Source: Bacilli bacterium (GTDB taxonomy: Bacteria; Bacillota_I; Bacilli_A; RF39; UBA660). From it: 64,000 nucleotides of DNA. The translations under genes were made by a program, and so were the position numbers. The notes under the pieces are model-generated. The model was given only the letters and a program-made list of their open reading frames with translations. It ran no database searches and was not told where the DNA came from. Shown here piece by piece: positions 42,424 to 48,940 of this stretch. The stretch spans positions 1 through 64,000 of the forward strand of contig JAEDGC010000001.1 in NCBI GenBank assembly GCA_016297695.1, in the 5' to 3' direction. Position 1 is the first letter of the stretch. Each line of letters begins with the position of its first letter.

Positions 42424-42523
42424 ATATTAAAGTATGTCTTTCTGTTGTGATTACGGTTACGGGTGGAAAACATACAAACCTAATAACCTACTTGTTTTAA
42501 AGTTGCAAGACTCAACTTATTAA
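42424..42523 (-). other. tRNA spacer with stems
   Basis: AAGTTG/CAACTT hairpin whose loop AGTCTTG can pair AAGAC, and GTATGT/ACATAC further on. Possibly another pseudoknot of the tRNA-flanking set. Confidence 0.35.
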
Positions 42524-42623
42524 TCAACAGGCATGGATTTGCACCATACATAACAACATCGTTTGTCTTGTTCTGTATATAAATAACACTCATACTAGCG
42601 TCTACCTATTCCGCCACTGTTGA
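42524..42623 (-). tRNA. Leu-type tRNA-like, 100 nt, anticodon arm unclear
   Basis: Acceptor TCAACAG/CTGTTGA and class II D arm GCGGAATAGGTAGACGC are good, T arm GTATGG-TGCAAAT-CCATGC is one pair long. The 48 nt between D and T arms do not give a normal anticodon arm (GAG is present). No CCA. Decayed or rearranged. Confidence 0.45.
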
Positions 42624-42650
42624 TTATTATTCTATTTCTAATATTTCTTT

Positions 42651-42776
42651 TGGTGCGGAGAATGGGATTCGAACCCACACTGAATGGATTTTTGGTGCGA
42701 AATATTGGGGTTGAACCAATTTAATGATACCGATCATTTCGCAAGTCCATTGCCTCTGCCGTTGGGCTATCTCCAC
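42651..42776 (-). tRNA. Split tRNA-Leu (UAA) with a 50-nt tRNA-like intron
   Basis: 5' half 42776-42743, 3' half 42692-42651. Acceptor GTGGAGA/TCTCCGC, A, CCA; D arm GCCC..GGGC-type; stem ATGGA/TCCAT; T arm GTGGG-TTCGAAT-CCCAT. Excising 42693-42742 gives loop CUUAAAA and a 76-nt tRNA. Insertion between U34 and A35, the same point where group I introns sit in other tRNA-Leu(UAA) genes. Confidence 0.92.
42693..42742 (-). mobile_element. 50-nt minimal tRNA-like intron (acceptor/T-arm minihelix) in tRNA-Leu
   Basis: Acceptor GCGAAAT/ATTTCGC perfect, T arm ATTGG-TTCAACC-CCAAT perfect, then A and CCA. Only 15 nt (with a 3-bp hairpin GAT/ATC) replace the D and anticodon arms, so it cannot decode. 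It has just the parts recognised by RNase P and tRNA 3'-processing enzymes. Confidence 0.88.
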
Positions 42777-42785
42777 ATATTATAA

Positions 42786-42810
42786 AAGCTAAGATTATTA
42801 TACTTAGCTT
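42786..42810 (-). terminator. Hairpin between tRNA-Leu(UAG) and tRNA-Leu(UAA)
   Basis: AAGCTAAG/CTTAGCTT, 8 bp, followed by TTTAT on the minus strand; weak terminator or processing hairpin. Confidence 0.5.
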
Positions 42811-42888
42811 TGGTGACGGAAACAGGATTTGAACTTGTAAAAACCTGCTCACTAAGACAGGCGTGTATGCCAATTCCACCATTCCGCC
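42811..42888 (-). tRNA. tRNA-Leu (UAG) with 8-nt anticodon loop
   Basis: Acceptor GGCGGAA/TTCCGTC, A, CCA. Best anticodon arm CCTGT-CTTAGTGA-GCAGG has eight loop bases; the usual loop would be CTTAGGA. T stem has one mismatch. Confidence 0.8.
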
Positions 42889-42890
42889 AT

Positions 42891-42976
42891 ATATTATTTG
42901 AGTTTTAACCTGTTAAACTATCAACCACCTCCATGAGGCAGTTGAGTGAGATTCGAACTCACATTCAAATAATATT
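42891..42976 (-). ncRNA. Circularly permuted tRNA cloverleaf
   Basis: The 3' half (T arm GTGAG-TTCGAAT-CTCAC, acceptor strand TCAACTG) comes before the 5' half (acceptor strand TGGTTGA, D arm GTTTAACAGGTTAAAAC). The acceptor extends through CCTC-ATG-GAGG, closing an 11-bp hairpin. An 11-bp stem ATATTATTTGA/TCAAATAATAT stands where the anticodon stem would be, with no normal loop. Lies 2 nt before tRNA-Leu(UAG). Confidence 0.75.
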
Positions 42977-43152
42977 TTTTTCGTATGGCAATGTATTAAA
43001 CCTCTGCAGTGTACTTCTACAGCGTGCAACTCATACACCAACCCCATTTTCGGCTATATCCATACTTGTCCAGACAAACAACTTATAAGGAGTTGCCAAC
43101 CTTCAACTTTCGTATGAGCACGGGTGAGTATCCGGACTATCACCTTTATTTT
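42977..43152 (-). other. tRNA spacer, 176 bp
   Basis: Between the permuted element and the ribozyme candidate. Many short inverted repeats (GTGTA/TACAC, TGCA pairs, GTATG/CATAC). No gene or complete known fold. Confidence 0.3.
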
Positions 43153-43207
43153 GTGCTATTAGTTATAATCCAGACTACACCACGAGGAGGTTGCACTATC
43201 GTAGTCC
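43153..43207 (-). ncRNA. HDV-like ribozyme candidate after tRNA-Pro
   Basis: Starts at the base after the tRNA-Pro discriminator: P1 GGACTAC/GTAGTCT with G-U at the cleavage site, P2 GTGC/GCAC (short), the same ACCTCCTCGTGGTG P3 core as at 38189, and AACTAATA carrying the putative catalytic C. Confidence 0.7.
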
Positions 43208-43244
43208 TCTGAGTGAAGAGAATCGAACTCTTGTTTCCGGATCC

Positions 43245-43910
43245 AGTAAAAAATACTCTTATAAAACAGGGAACTCCTTATATTTCCAATAATAATTATA
43301 AGCCATTTTATTTTTTGCTATGCTCTCCTTAATATATCTTATTTGTCTATCGTCAAACTTTTGTTTTAACTCTTCTGTTGTCCATAATTTTTCTTCCTCT
43401 AAATCAGAATAAGAAATAAATCTGTTATCAGAGTACTTTTTTATAGGAGTTTGAGTTATTATTGATTGAATCACATTATCTATTAAATAATCTGAAGCGA
43501 TAGACATTGTAGATTGTATTCCTTTTTTAGGTGATTTAATCCGTAAATACTTTTCAGTTGAAACTTCACCAATAGGAATTAAAAATCCGTATTCTTTCCA
43601 AGAAGTATAAAAATAATCAACTTCTTTTTCTGAATAAGTATATTTTGTTGTTTTTTGAGTATTAGTTGTACTTCTCGTAGCAGACATTTTTAATACACCT
43701 TCATCTTCTGAATAAGAAGATGCTTTACACTGTATTTTATATAATTTATCATTAATATCAACGATTAAATCATATCGACAAGAACCGCTAAATGGAATAC
43801 TACAATAATACCCTCTTTTTTGAAAATCTAAGATACATTGGAGTTCATTTACATCGCCACGAATTAAAGTGCTATCCATAGCAAACTGTTTTATATTAAA
43901 GTTTTTCTAC
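43245..43910 (-). mobile_element. Intron with PD-(D/E)XK-like endonuclease in tRNA-Pro
   Basis: Ends pair as an acceptor-like stem GTAGAAA/TTTTTAC; inside, ATAAAACAG/CTGTTTTAT (9 bp) flanks the ORF. Only about 45 nt are non-coding, so no self-splicing ribozyme fits. The T arm is degenerate and CCA is missing, unlike the Lys, Leu and Glu elements. Confidence 0.65.
43259..43879 (-). CDS. PD-(D/E)XK-type homing endonuclease (I-Ssp6803I-like)
   Basis: 206 residues. Glu in GDVNELQCILDFQKRGYYC, then PFSGSCRYDLIVDINDKLYKIQCKAS gives the E...D...QxK arrangement of PD-(D/E)XK nucleases, and the overall layout resembles I-Ssp6803I, the endonuclease of a cyanobacterial tRNA-fMet intron. C-terminal part EELKQKFDDRQIRYIKESI is helical. 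Its stop lies in the 3' stem of the element. No clear ribosome site. Confidence 0.8.
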   Translation of the reverse strand: MDSTLIRGDVNELQCILDFQKRGYYCSIPFSGSCRYDLIVDINDKLYKIQCKASSYSEDEGVLKMSATRSTTNTQKTTKYTYSEKEVDYFYTSWKEYGFLIPIGEVSTEKYLRIKSPKKGIQSTMSIASDYLIDNVIQSIITQTPIKKYSDNRFISYSDLEEEKLWTTEELKQKFDDRQIRYIKESIAKNKMAYNYYWKYKEFPVL

Positions 43911-43985
43911 CAAATCCGGGGGCTTACCTCTAACCGACACCCAGTTATTACATAAGGCTGTTTTTTTGTTTAACCTTATGTATAT

Positions 43986-44014
43986 ATTATAACAAAAATT
44001 TTTTAAAATTTCAA
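43986..44014 (-). promoter_or_regulatory. Promoter TTGAAA-N17-TATAAT for the proximal tRNA operon
   Basis: TATAAT 43986-43991, TTGAAA 44009-44014; the transcript would begin just before tRNA-Pro. Confidence 0.8.
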
Positions 44015-44015
44015 T

Positions 44016-44141
44016 TTATGCTTTATTCTGCATTTTTCTTATTCTTCTACGCAGTTTAGAAATAATTGCCGCATTTGATACTGGATCTTTCTCTGAAAGG
44101 ATCCTTATTCGATTTTCATAACTTTCAATAGTTCTATTCAT
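44016..44141 (-). CDS. Small basic protein
   Basis: 41 residues, MNRTIESYENRIRILSEKDPVSNAAIISKLRRRIRKMQNKA; a charged helix pair common in phages. Behind AAAGGAA. Unknown. Confidence 0.55.
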   Translation of the reverse strand: MNRTIESYENRIRILSEKDPVSNAAIISKLRRRIRKMQNKA

Positions 44142-44172
44142 AAAAATTATTCCTTTCTTAATTTCTATAAAT

Positions 44173-44201
44173 ATTATAACAAAAATTTTTTAAAATTTCA
44201 A
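44173..44201 (-). promoter_or_regulatory. Promoter TTGAAA-N17-TATAAT
   Basis: TATAAT 44173-44178, TTGAAA 44196-44201; drives the 41-residue gene. Confidence 0.78.
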
Positions 44202-44236
44202 TTAAGTATTTTTATCTAAAAAATAATTTATTATAA

Positions 44237-44773
44237 TTAAACTGTGTTACCCAATCTTTTGATTAAATTTACTCCGGATTTAGTATAATAATCAGTCAAT
44301 GTAATTTCATAGACTTTAATATCATATACCCCATTGTCAATAAGTCTTACATGGTCTCTATATATTCCTATAATCCTTCCGCCGCATTTTTCTACTATTT
44401 TATCATATGCTTTTTCCGCAGGATTACCTTTGACAACATAAAAATTGATTTTATGAAAATGAAATTTTTCAAATATATCTTTAATAGCTTTTATCAAATC
44501 TCTTGCAAAAGTAAGTTTATCATTATCAGAAAAATCTATTATTCTAACATCATAAATAGAATTAGTTTGACGATTGATACTATAACTTATATATCCTATT
44601 ATCTCTTGTTCTGAATTTATAGATACATACTGATGTTGCGCCCAAGTATCCTCCGCAACTTCAAAATCATTATAATAATATTGAGAATTATAGTATTTAT
44701 ATTTTTCATTAAACCATATAGACTGCATTTTAGACTTTAATTCATCCGCATATTTTACAGCTAAGTCTAACAT
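44237..44773 (-). CDS. GNAT-like acetyltransferase
   Basis: 178 residues. QYVSINSEQEIIGYISYSI, then KINFYVVKGNPAEKAYDKIVEKCGGRIIGIYRDHVRLIDNGVYDIKVYEI matches the last strands of GNAT enzymes (N-P-A-x-x-x-Y). The acetyl-CoA loop is not the classical Q/RxxGxG/A, so activity is likely but unproven. Overlaps the next gene by 1 bp. Confidence 0.7.
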   Translation of the reverse strand: MLDLAVKYADELKSKMQSIWFNEKYKYYNSQYYYNDFEVAEDTWAQHQYVSINSEQEIIGYISYSINRQTNSIYDVRIIDFSDNDKLTFARDLIKAIKDIFEKFHFHKINFYVVKGNPAEKAYDKIVEKCGGRIIGIYRDHVRLIDNGVYDIKVYEITLTDYYTKSGVNLIKRLGNTV

Positions 44774-45090
44774 TAGTTAACCTCCTTATTTGTTCTCCTA
44801 TATTTTTCAATAAGGTCCCATCTTTTGTTTAACTCTTTAACAATAGCGTCACAATCTTTAGAATCTGTAAATACTAAATAAGGGTATTTGCCATTTATAA
44901 TAGTGGCATTATAATGTTTTACCGCATATTTAAGAAAATCTACATATGACAAATTAAAAAGTCTTGCAAAAATTACATTATAAGTAGTATCGCACCTTAA
45001 GTCTGGCTCCTGCTCCCATATCTCCAAAGTAATTGCTACTCTTCTTAATTTAGCATTAGTTAAAGATTCAGCGTTTTCAAATACTTTCAT
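44773..45090 (-). CDS. Unknown protein
   Basis: 105 residues, soluble, LTNAKLRRVAITLEIWEQEPDL at the start. One-base overlaps with both neighbours show strict translational coupling between the HTH gene and the acetyltransferase. No motif. Confidence 0.6.
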   Translation of the reverse strand: MKVFENAESLTNAKLRRVAITLEIWEQEPDLRCDTTYNVIFARLFNLSYVDFLKYAVKHYNATIINGKYPYLVFTDSKDCDAIVKELNKRWDLIEKYRRTNKEVN

Positions 45091-45371
45091 TAATTAAATT
45101 CCTTTCTAAATTTTTCTATTTCATCTATTTCTTCTTGTGATATTTGTAAAATTTCACACCAGTCTTTATCAAAGTCAGCTAAGTTTAAATTGACGTTATA
45201 ATCAGGAATATCAGATAAAATAAGTTGATTATCTGGTTTATAATTAGGATCAATATATTTAGATACTGTTGCTGGAGATATTCCTAATCGTTTAGCAACT
45301 TGACTTTTGATGCCTAAAACAAAGTAAAGTTCGTTAATTTTTTTAATTGTCTCTGAGGAAGTACGCGCCAT
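45090..45371 (-). CDS. Helix-turn-helix protein
   Basis: 93 residues from MARTSSET behind AAAGGAG. LGIKSQVAKRLGISPATVSKYI is a Cro/C1-like helix-turn-helix; acidic C-terminus. Probable regulator of its own three-gene operon. Confidence 0.75.
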   Translation of the reverse strand: MARTSSETIKKINELYFVLGIKSQVAKRLGISPATVSKYIDPNYKPDNQLILSDIPDYNVNLNLADFDKDWCEILQISQEEIDEIEKFRKEFN

Positions 45372-45527
45372 AGATAGCTCCTTTCTGCTCATAAAAAAGC
45401 ACCTTTTTTGATGAGAAGGTGCTGAAACTCAAAATGAAAAGGAATTAAAATTAATTAAGATACAAGTGGAGTTTAATTAAAGCTACAAACTTTAATTAAA
45501 CATATTTATTCTTTATTTTCTATAAAT

Positions 45528-45556
45528 ATTATAACAAAAATTTTTTAAAAAATCAA
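45528..45556 (-). promoter_or_regulatory. TATAAT promoter, TTGATT -35
   Basis: TATAAT 45528-45533, TTGATT 45551-45556. Upstream of the HTH operon leader, which contains no ORF over 45372-45527. Confidence 0.72.
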
Positions 45557-45557
45557 A

Positions 45558-45698
45558 TCAATCCTCATATAGAATTTTCTTATTTTCCTGTCTATTAAAG
45601 CTACCTTTACCTTTGCGGAGTTTAGATGTTCCTTTTCTTTTTTTAAAATGGAAAAATAACTGTAGTTCTTCTCCTGTTTTTTTATTTAAATTTTTCAT
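45558..45698 (-). CDS. Small basic protein
   Basis: 46 residues, MKNLNKKTGEELQLFFHFKKRKGTSKLRKGKG..., strongly basic and probably nucleic-acid binding. Starts 3 bp downstream of the next gene's stop. Unknown. Confidence 0.5.
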   Translation of the reverse strand: MKNLNKKTGEELQLFFHFKKRKGTSKLRKGKGSFNRQENKKILYED

Positions 45699-45701
45699 TA
45701 T

Positions 45702-46166
45702 TTACTCCTTATCATCTAAATGGTACTCAATAGGAATTAAAATAGTTGTTCTTTCACATAACCAAGGTTTATTTTCAGTACCAAAATCTCCATATTCATT
45801 TAAGATAACTGGGTTTCCATAAATATATGAACATATTTTATTGCTGTTAGGTTCTCCTATGGCTTTGTTATATGTTGCGGCAGTATATATAGAGTTAATT
45901 AACTTTTGGACGCCTAGTGAGATATGCAATAATGTGCCATCGTGTATAAATTGGGCTGAAGTAAAATATTGAAAATTAGCATCTGTATTATACTTAACAT
46001 TCAAGAGAATATTATCATTATCAACTTGATATTCTCCATCTGGAATGAGAGGAATACATAAAGACTCATAACTAAACTCTTTAGCCTTTGTCCAATCTAA
46101 CTGACTATACCTAGAAAATTTTAAATCAGATGCTCGTTTTATACAAAAGTCATAAGATTTACTCAA
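45702..46166 (-). CDS. Unknown protein, TTG start
   Basis: 154 residues, beginning at TTG (46166) that overlaps the TGA of the membrane peptide upstream, so translation must be coupled. Beta-rich middle (EYQVDNDNILLNVKYNT) and a PVILNEYGDF segment. No motif recognised. Confidence 0.6.
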   Translation of the reverse strand: MSKSYDFCIKRASDLKFSRYSQLDWTKAKEFSYESLCIPLIPDGEYQVDNDNILLNVKYNTDANFQYFTSAQFIHDGTLLHISLGVQKLINSIYTAATYNKAIGEPNSNKICSYIYGNPVILNEYGDFGTENKPWLCERTTILIPIEYHLDDKE

Positions 46167-46276
46167 AATAAAATTTCCTTTCCCATATATATTAACAAAC
46201 CTATTACAAAAAGAATAGATGCCGCAATAGCAATTAAGCTAAAAATAATAAAAATTGATATTATCTTATTCTTCAT
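46163..46276 (-). CDS. Single-pass membrane peptide
   Basis: 37 residues, MKNKIISIFIIFSLIAIAASILFVIGLLIYMGKEILF, one transmembrane helix. Start overlaps the preceding stop, end overlaps the next start. Confidence 0.55.
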   Translation of the reverse strand: MKNKIISIFIIFSLIAIAASILFVIGLLIYMGKEILF

Positions 46277-46466
46277 CGTCATCCTCTGTTCCATTAACAA
46301 AAGCATTAAAAAGCTCTATAAATTTTTCATCTTCAAGATAAAATCCATCTTTACCAATGGCTTCTTGAAAATTCACCAATAACTGCATAAACCGCCAATC
46401 TGGAACTGTTTTCCAAATCTCAGCGATTTTTGCGCAAATTACATCAATACGGTTAATATCTCTCAT
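46266..46466 (-). CDS. Small acidic protein
   Basis: 66 residues, INRIDVICAKIAEIWKTVPDWRFMQLLVNFQEAIGKDGFYLEDEKFIELFNAF. The phrase W-x-x-x-PDWRxxQLLxN is found in a widespread family of short phage proteins of unknown function (sequence memory). Confidence 0.7.
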   Translation of the reverse strand: MRDINRIDVICAKIAEIWKTVPDWRFMQLLVNFQEAIGKDGFYLEDEKFIELFNAFVNGTEDDDEE

Positions 46467-46498
46467 ACTTAATTCTCCTTTTCTTATCTTCTATAAAT

Positions 46499-46548
46499 AT
46501 TATAACAAAAATTTTTTAAAAAATAAAGAAGATTTAAAAATCTTCTTT
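46499..46548 (-). promoter_or_regulatory. Fused terminator-promoter module
   Basis: Hairpin AAAGAAGATTT/AAATCTTCTTT (46525-46548) at the stop of 46534, T-run, TATAAT 46499-46504. Confidence 0.68.
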
Positions 46549-46785
46549 AAGTTTATTTACATAAAATTCAAACTGATTAATTAAGTCTATCCCATATTGA
46601 CCGGATGTTTTCTTTAATTCATCAAAAAATTCAATCAATCTATCATAATTGACATATATCATTGTAACTAGTTCATATTTAGTACATAAATCAGGCTTTT
46701 TTGATACTGGACAATCACAACCAAGATACTCTAAAACTCTTGAGCAAGTGCTATTAAGATTCCATTTGCATTGGTCTACTTCCAT
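46534..46785 (-). CDS. Cys-containing small protein
   Basis: 83 residues with CKWNLNSTC and CDCPVSKKPDLC, a likely single zinc site, then a helical end. Two bp downstream of the next Cys-rich gene. Confidence 0.6.
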   Translation of the reverse strand: MEVDQCKWNLNSTCSRVLEYLGCDCPVSKKPDLCTKYELVTMIYVNYDRLIEFFDELKKTSGQYGIDLINQFEFYVNKLKEDF

Positions 46786-46786
46786 T

Positions 46787-46942
46787 TTACTCTTCCTCCG
46801 TAAGACCCAAACTAACTAAAGCATTATAATCTATTTTAAAAAATTTACAGACATAAGGGTATTCTATTATTGGACAAAAGTCAGCACAATAAGGGGATTT
46901 ATCATTACAACATATTCCTTCTATTTCATAATCACATCTCAT
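46787..46942 (-). CDS. Small Cys-rich protein
   Basis: 51 residues, MRCDYEIEGICCNDKSPYCADFCPIIEYPYVCKFF..., seven Cys. Similar in plan to 46534; possibly tandem duplicates. Confidence 0.55.
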   Translation of the reverse strand: MRCDYEIEGICCNDKSPYCADFCPIIEYPYVCKFFKIDYNALVSLGLTEEE

Positions 46943-46957
46943 ATTAATTTTTCTCCT

Positions 46958-47143
46958 TTATTCAAATATTTTATAACTTGGAACATTTTTAAGGATATAC
47001 TCTAAATCTGATGTACTTATTGTATTAATAGATAAACCAAAATCTTCGAGTAATTCTTTTACATATACTACTTCTGCGGCTTCCGCAGCTTTCTTTACTC
47101 TATCTAACTTTGAATAATGGTCTAAGAACATCGCAGTAAACAT
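46958..47143 (-). CDS. Small helical protein
   Basis: 61 residues, AEAAEVVYVKELLEDFGLSINTISTSDLEYILKNVP. No motif. First gene after the module at 47189. Confidence 0.5.
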   Translation of the reverse strand: MFTAMFLDHYSKLDRVKKAAEAAEVVYVKELLEDFGLSINTISTSDLEYILKNVPSYKIFE

Positions 47144-47188
47144 TGTATTCTCCTTTTGTTTTTTATTACTCTTTATCTTTCTATATAT

Positions 47189-47239
47189 ATTATATCAAAA
47201 ATTTTCAAAAAAATAAAAGGAGATAATTAATCTCCTTTT
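47189..47239 (-). promoter_or_regulatory. Fused terminator-promoter module
   Basis: Hairpin AAAAGGAGAT/ATCTCCTTTT (47215-47239) at the stop of the glucosaminidase, T-run, TATAAT 47189-47194. Confidence 0.68.
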
Positions 47240-47901
47240 ACATTCTCTGTAAAGTATTGTATTTCATATCCTATGTTTTCAACATAAGGCGCCCACACTT
47301 CATCCGCATAATGTAGACCAATAGTATGAATAGATGTGCTTGTATGATAATTTCCATTGTGGTCATACCAAGGTTCCTCATACCACGTACCATCTTCCGC
47401 AATATATCCCTTAAGTATTAAATGTATAAAATCTTCTATACTTGCTTCATAAGAATTATAGTCTACAAAAGCATAGCTATTTTCTTGTCTGATATTAAAA
47501 CAGTTATAGTTTCCTCGTGTAAATTGACCTGCGCCAGTTTCTGTTCTAGCGACACTTAATAAGAAAATTAAATTAATTTCTTTATCTTTTGATAGCAAAA
47601 AATCTTCTAAGCCAACCCAATATTTACAATAGATAGAAAGATATTTAGATAATTCAGCTTTTGTTAAATTAGAAGGTTTAGTAATATCATAGGGGTCAAA
47701 ATCAAAACCTTGTAAATTTAGTTTTTCTTCAATAGAGATAAGTCTATATGGAGGGATTTTATATAAAGTTGGGGCAATAGACGAATCTTCTATTGATATA
47801 TGAATAACATTACTTTTTATATCTTTCTCTTGATAATTAAGTAAATTTAAAGATAGAAACAAATTTACAAAAGTAAAGAAATATATAAGTTTTTTTATCA
47901 T
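47227..47901 (-). CDS. Secreted glucosaminidase-like hydrolase
   Basis: 224 residues. N-terminal signal or anchor helix (KKLIYFFTFVNLFLSLNLL), then FLLSVARTETGAGQFTRGNYNCFNI with the putative catalytic Glu, and EASIEDFIHLILKGYI: the N-acetylglucosaminidase/lysozyme-like fold (GH73-like). Distinct from the GH25 endolysin; being in an accessory operon, it may modify the wall early or block superinfection. Confidence 0.75.
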   Translation of the reverse strand: MIKKLIYFFTFVNLFLSLNLLNYQEKDIKSNVIHISIEDSSIAPTLYKIPPYRLISIEEKLNLQGFDFDPYDITKPSNLTKAELSKYLSIYCKYWVGLEDFLLSKDKEINLIFLLSVARTETGAGQFTRGNYNCFNIRQENSYAFVDYNSYEASIEDFIHLILKGYIAEDGTWYEEPWYDHNGNYHTSTSIHTIGLHYADEVWAPYVENIGYEIQYFTENVKGD

Positions 47902-48179
47902 AAATTAAGTGCAGCAAGCATTTCAGCTACCGTTCTCTTCTCCTTTGGTGTGATTTCAACAGTATAATCCTCTGTGGCTGTTGCGGCGGCTACTGGTTTT
48001 TCTACTGTTTCATTTACAATATTTTCCTTTGCCGCAGTTAGACTTACTTTAATTTGTATTTCTTCGCCATTTTCATTTCCACAAATTCTTATTTCTTTGC
48101 CATTTACAAAGCTATTCGGAAATACTTCCAATATCTTGCTCACTATCTGGTTCTTCAGTTCTTGTCCTCTCGCTGCCAT
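47898..48179 (-). CDS. Small protein with repeat partner-like domain
   Basis: 93 residues: GQELKNQIVSKILEVFPNSFVNGKEIRICGNENGEEIQIKVSLTAAKE then an Ala/Thr/Glu-rich tail with KRTVAEMLAALNL. The first half aligns loosely with the C-terminal halves of 55836 and 61258. Overlaps the upstream gene by 68 bp in another frame. Confidence 0.65.
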   Translation of the reverse strand: MAARGQELKNQIVSKILEVFPNSFVNGKEIRICGNENGEEIQIKVSLTAAKENIVNETVEKPVAAATATEDYTVEITPKEKRTVAEMLAALNL

Positions 48180-48924
48180 TCTTAACCTCCGCTATTTTAT
48201 TTGCTATACTTATCATACTCTTGCATAAATTACATTGTCTTCCGCACATACAAGCATAATGACACTGTAGGCGTAACTCACCAAAATTTGTTGGAATAAA
48301 AGGGTTCGCCGCATCTATATTAGGTATAATAATATTCAAGTTTGCTATCCACTCTTTTGTTTCAAAATATATATCAAATAATGTATCTTGCATATCTGGT
48401 CTATCATATGGAAATGCAAATTCTATAATATCAATATATGGTTCATATATTTCAATATCTTCTGGTCTAATATAAAAAGACCTTTCATCAGCCGCTGGTA
48501 TATTGGGGATAACTCTTATAAGAATATCTTCTCCGCATACTTTTCTAACCGCAGGTAAATCAAAACAAAGATCTTCTCCTATGTATATACTATAGGGATT
48601 TAGTTCTTTAATCCTATTTAGAGAAGTCCAGTTTGTAGCAATAGTATGAAAATAATAATCAATATTTAGCTTTTTAGCCTTTTCTATTAATATATCTATA
48701 TTATAACTATCTAAGCTAAATAAAAAAGTTAAATTATCAGTTACTAAATCATTAGATATAAACATATCAAATTGTTCTATTGATTCAATAGGAACAATAA
48801 CTCTTTGGCGGCTGTGTAAATCTAAAAAAGCCCGCCACTGGTCTGTTTCTTTATAATTAATTATTAGTTCATCTGCTTCATAATTATATTTACTATTGCG
48901 GAAAAATCTTAAACACTTCTTCAT
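48112..48924 (-). CDS. Unknown alpha/beta (TIM-barrel-like) protein
   Basis: 270 residues from MKKCLRFF. Repeating strand-helix units (IDYYFHTIATNW, PYSIYIGEDLCFDLPAVRKVCG, ILIRVIPNIPAAD) and a Cys cluster CHYACMCGRQCNLC near the end. A barrel with a metal site is plausible. A hairpin GAGGAAGC/GCTTCCTC spans the junction with the upstream stop and may control coupling. Confidence 0.65.
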   Translation of the reverse strand: MKKCLRFFRNSKYNYEADELIINYKETDQWRAFLDLHSRQRVIVPIESIEQFDMFISNDLVTDNLTFLFSLDSYNIDILIEKAKKLNIDYYFHTIATNWTSLNRIKELNPYSIYIGEDLCFDLPAVRKVCGEDILIRVIPNIPAADERSFYIRPEDIEIYEPYIDIIEFAFPYDRPDMQDTLFDIYFETKEWIANLNIIIPNIDAANPFIPTNFGELRLQCHYACMCGRQCNLCKSMISIANKIAEVKNGSERTRTEEPDSEQDIGSISE

Positions 48925-48940
48925 AAAGCAAAGAGGAAGC

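Larger units (their letters stand above)
43208..43944 (-). tRNA. Split tRNA-Pro (UGG) with a 666-nt insertion
   Basis: 5' half 43944-43911, 3' half 43244-43208. Acceptor CTGGGTG/CACTCAG (one G-U), discriminator A, no CCA; D arm GGTT/AGCC; stem CCGGA/TCCGG; T arm AAGAG-TTCGATT-CTCTT. Removing 43245-43910 gives the canonical Pro loop UUUGGGA. A boundary one base to either side is possible because of flanking Gs. Confidence 0.8.

Noticed and set aside
38779..43944. Ordinary group I introns in the tRNA genes
   Set aside because: Non-coding parts (about 45, 50, 75 and 120 nt) are far below a group I core, no P7-type element is seen, and two introns end in encoded CCA rather than the terminal G.
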